Assembly (NCBI RefSeq): GCF_034140825.1
Contig: NC_089039.1
Location: 255,501-319,500 of the forward strand
Source of the DNA: Oryza sativa Japonica Group
Taxonomy: Eukaryota; Streptophyta; Magnoliopsida; Poales; Poaceae
Direction of reading: 5' to 3'
Length of the DNA stretch: 64,000 nucleotides
Shown: piece by piece, positions 61,983 through 64,000 of the stretch
Layout: the number at the start of each line of letters is the position of its first letter
How positions within the stretch are numbered: the stretch's first letter is position 1
The notes under the pieces: model-generated
What the model saw: only the letters and a program-made list of their open reading frames with translations
What the model was told of the DNA's origin: nothing
The model's database searches: none
Program-made: the position numbers and the translations under genes

Positions 61983-63140
61983 CTGTCAATCACAATAGAA
62001 GTATGTAAATGGAAGAAAAGAACTGATAATAAGATGGTTATTTCTTGCTGTTATTATTATTCAAATATTGCAACTGGCGAACAACTACGGCAAAGCATCT
62101 TCAAACTCATCAGCAGAAGATAGGTTGCAGTAAGATTATTGCAGAGGGTGATCATATTTCTCTTAGAATTTCACATGGAAGCAGCTGCATGCACATTTTA
62201 TGCAATCGCTGCTTCTGTAGATATAATCCGACATCAATCAGTCATCAGGGAAAATAAATAAAAGATCATCAGGCAGAATATATATGTATATATAAGCTAG
62301 CCTTTAAAGAGAGATCAATCTTGAATACTCATTTGCCTAGACGGATCAAAATTCAATGCGACATTTCATCAAATATTTATCAAGAAAGCCATGTTTAAAT
62401 AACCAAACAATATATTCTCTAGATTGTGAAAAATGGTTTGACAAGGTGACTTTGAACAAAATCCTTGCATCAGCTATATGTTATGAGAAATTCTCCCTTT
62501 ACTTATCCTCTGCGGAGGACTAGCTGGAGCAGAGTTCCTATATGTATTTTTCTGTTCAAATGGGTGATAATGTGGGATTATTACATGGAAAAAGGAAATG
62601 TACCATTGGCAGTAAACCCTCACTCATTCACTCCACCAGGCCACCAGTGAGTGAGGCAGGGAGAACAGAAAGACGAATGAACAATTTGATAATCATAATA
62701 GTTATGAATAGTCAGCCATTTCCCACAAAGGGTTACAACCCTTACTTCTCCCAGCAGCAGATATGTAACTGATTGCCATAATTGATTGAACTTTTATTTG
62801 CTCGTTTAAATGAGATTGTTGATAGGGCAATAGACCACCGTTACATAATCAATCTGATCAAAACATAACGAGGGCAGAAAAAGGATGGAAAAGTTATACA
62901 ACTCAGTCCCCTCGGTAAATCAACGCTCAACCACAAAAGATACAAATTTTATCTCTGAACAAGGCAACATTGTCCGATTACGCCCTAAATCCAAACGATT
63001 AAAATGGTCTTATAGGTGATCAAACCTCACCAGTTAAAATCAGGTGAGCACTTGCACACAGTTATGGCCCCCAGTGTGATACAAAAAGGGAATCTTTAAC
63101 CCAAAAAATAACCCCCCAAAAAATGGTTCTTTTACCCCGG
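61983..63140. other. Probable 5' UTR intron of the YTH gene
   Basis: Non-coding, AT-rich. The TTGACAG acceptor next to the ATG at 61982 and the GC-rich leader-like region beyond 63.2 kb suggest one long leader intron. Exact junctions not determined. Confidence 0.4.
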
Positions 63141-63299
63141 AATTGTGGGGGAAATCGGCAGTGGTACCCAAAACCACGAACAGGTTGATCGATCTTGCCA
63201 TCGATTATTAGAAAGAAAGAAAGAAAGAAAGAAAGGGCATGAAATAGAAGAATGGAGGGCAGGAAATAATGCGATAAAGAAGAGGGAATCGAAATGCAG

Positions 63300-63473
63300 G
63301 AAGGAAGGAGGAGTTCACCGTGCGCGTGCGGCGAATCTGATGACGAGGATGAGGAGGAGGAGGAGAAGGAGGTATCGCTTTGTTGGACCTTGGCTCCTGC
63401 ACGTACCCTCTCCCCTGAATGCTCGTGGGAAGGGTAAAAAAAGCTTCTTCCGCTTCCTCCCTTCCCTTCCCTT

Positions 63474-63513
<40 letters not shown>

Positions 63514-63530
63514 TCTCTCTCTCTTAGGAG
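63300..63530 (-). promoter_or_regulatory. GC-rich and CT-rich 5' leader/promoter of the YTH gene
   Basis: A (GAG)n stretch at 63352-63372 and a long (CT)n/(GA)n run at 63477-63532. Such GA/CT-rich leaders are common at plant transcription starts. Confidence 0.4.
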
Positions 63531-63532
63531 TA
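63477..63532. repeat. (CT)n microsatellite
   Basis: An almost uninterrupted CT dinucleotide run with a few TTCTC variants. Confidence 0.85.
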
Positions 63533-63828
63533 CTAGGTAGTATAGGTATAGGAGTAGTAGGGCTTTTGCAACTGCACTGATGACATTACATCGAATCTGG
63601 GCCATCCAATGCACAAAACAACGGCTCAGATATTGCATTTAATGCCACCAATCATCCCCCCAACTCTCGGTGCACTGGTACAGGCCTACAGCTTGTGCCC
63701 TGCGCCGTTGGATCTTGTATACCGACGGCTCAGATCAAGCTTGTGAGGTGAGTCTGATTTTTCTTTTTTATTTTTCGGTTCAACTCTCGTATCCTTATCC
63801 TGTTCTAGGTTTCATTTCAATCTCTGGT

Positions 63829-63928
63829 CTTGTTTAGATTTCAACTTTTTTCTTCAAACTTTTAACTTTTCCGTCACATCGTTCCAATTTCTTCAAACTT
63901 TCAATTTTAGCGTGGAACTAAACACAGC
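63829..63928. mobile_element. Short MITE with TTGTTTAGATT / GGAACTAAACA ends
   Basis: CTTGTTTAGATTTCAAC at the left, CGTGGAACTAAACAC at the right, with the internal TTTTCCGTCACATCGTTCCA found in many rice elements. Confidence 0.65.
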
Positions 63929-64000
63929 TCCTGTAACAGTCTAGTTTTTTTTAATTAGAATTTGCTCTTGTGTGAAAAAGAAGTTACTTTTTATATAAAC

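Overview
The window looks like euchromatic nuclear DNA of a grass, almost certainly rice (genus Oryza). Genes have GT-AG introns, first exons are very GC-rich over an AT-rich background, and intergenic DNA is full of short inverted-repeat transposons (Stowaway type with TA target duplications, and several families typical of rice) plus a tRNA-derived SINE. From memory, the gene order (PGIP cluster, eIF3f, CHIP, methionine S-methyltransferase, Rab genes) fits the distal end of rice chromosome 5; this was not checked.

Layout. (1) 1-625: fragment of a LINE on the minus strand, running off the left edge. (2) 0.8-11.6 kb: two intact intronless polygalacturonase-inhibitor (PGIP) genes and one PGIP relic. 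The purine-synthesis gene for FGAM synthase (FGARAT, PUR4) lies between the two intact copies. (3) 12.7-26.9 kb: three minus-strand housekeeping genes, eIF3f, the TPR/U-box ligase CHIP, and methionine S-methyltransferase (MMT). A second MMT-like first exon with its own TATA box lies 3.2 kb upstream of the normal one. (4) 30.4-37.4 kb: gene-poor, with MITEs, AT-rich DNA and one coding-like scrap. (5) 37.4-43 kb: two convergent Rab GTPase genes, RabA/Rab11 (+) and RabD/Rab1 (-). (6) 43.8-49.3 kb: tubulin-folding cofactor E (+). (7) 49.9-53.7 kb: an accessory patch. It holds a Pack-MULE-like element carrying an NB-LRR fragment, GC-rich segments, a Helitron-like 3' terminus, and three successive direct-repeat blocks. 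(8) 53.9-55.9 kb: a small DUF2062 membrane protein (+). (9) 56.9-62.0 kb: a YTH-domain m6A reader (-) whose 5' leader probably extends to about 63.5 kb.

Exon chains for eIF3f, CHIP, MMT, both Rabs, TFC-E, DUF2062 and YTH were built by hand. Every chain closes in frame with canonical junctions, except one GC-AG intron in CHIP. The genes do not form a pathway. They are ordinary plant genes for cell-wall defence, purine and sulfur metabolism, translation, protein quality control, membrane traffic, microtubule biogenesis and RNA-methylation reading. The most interesting points are the duplicated MMT first exon/promoter, an in-frame duplicated splice acceptor in the YTH gene, an identical 20-bp palindromic element in both PGIP promoters, and the Pack-MULE-like NB-LRR capture.
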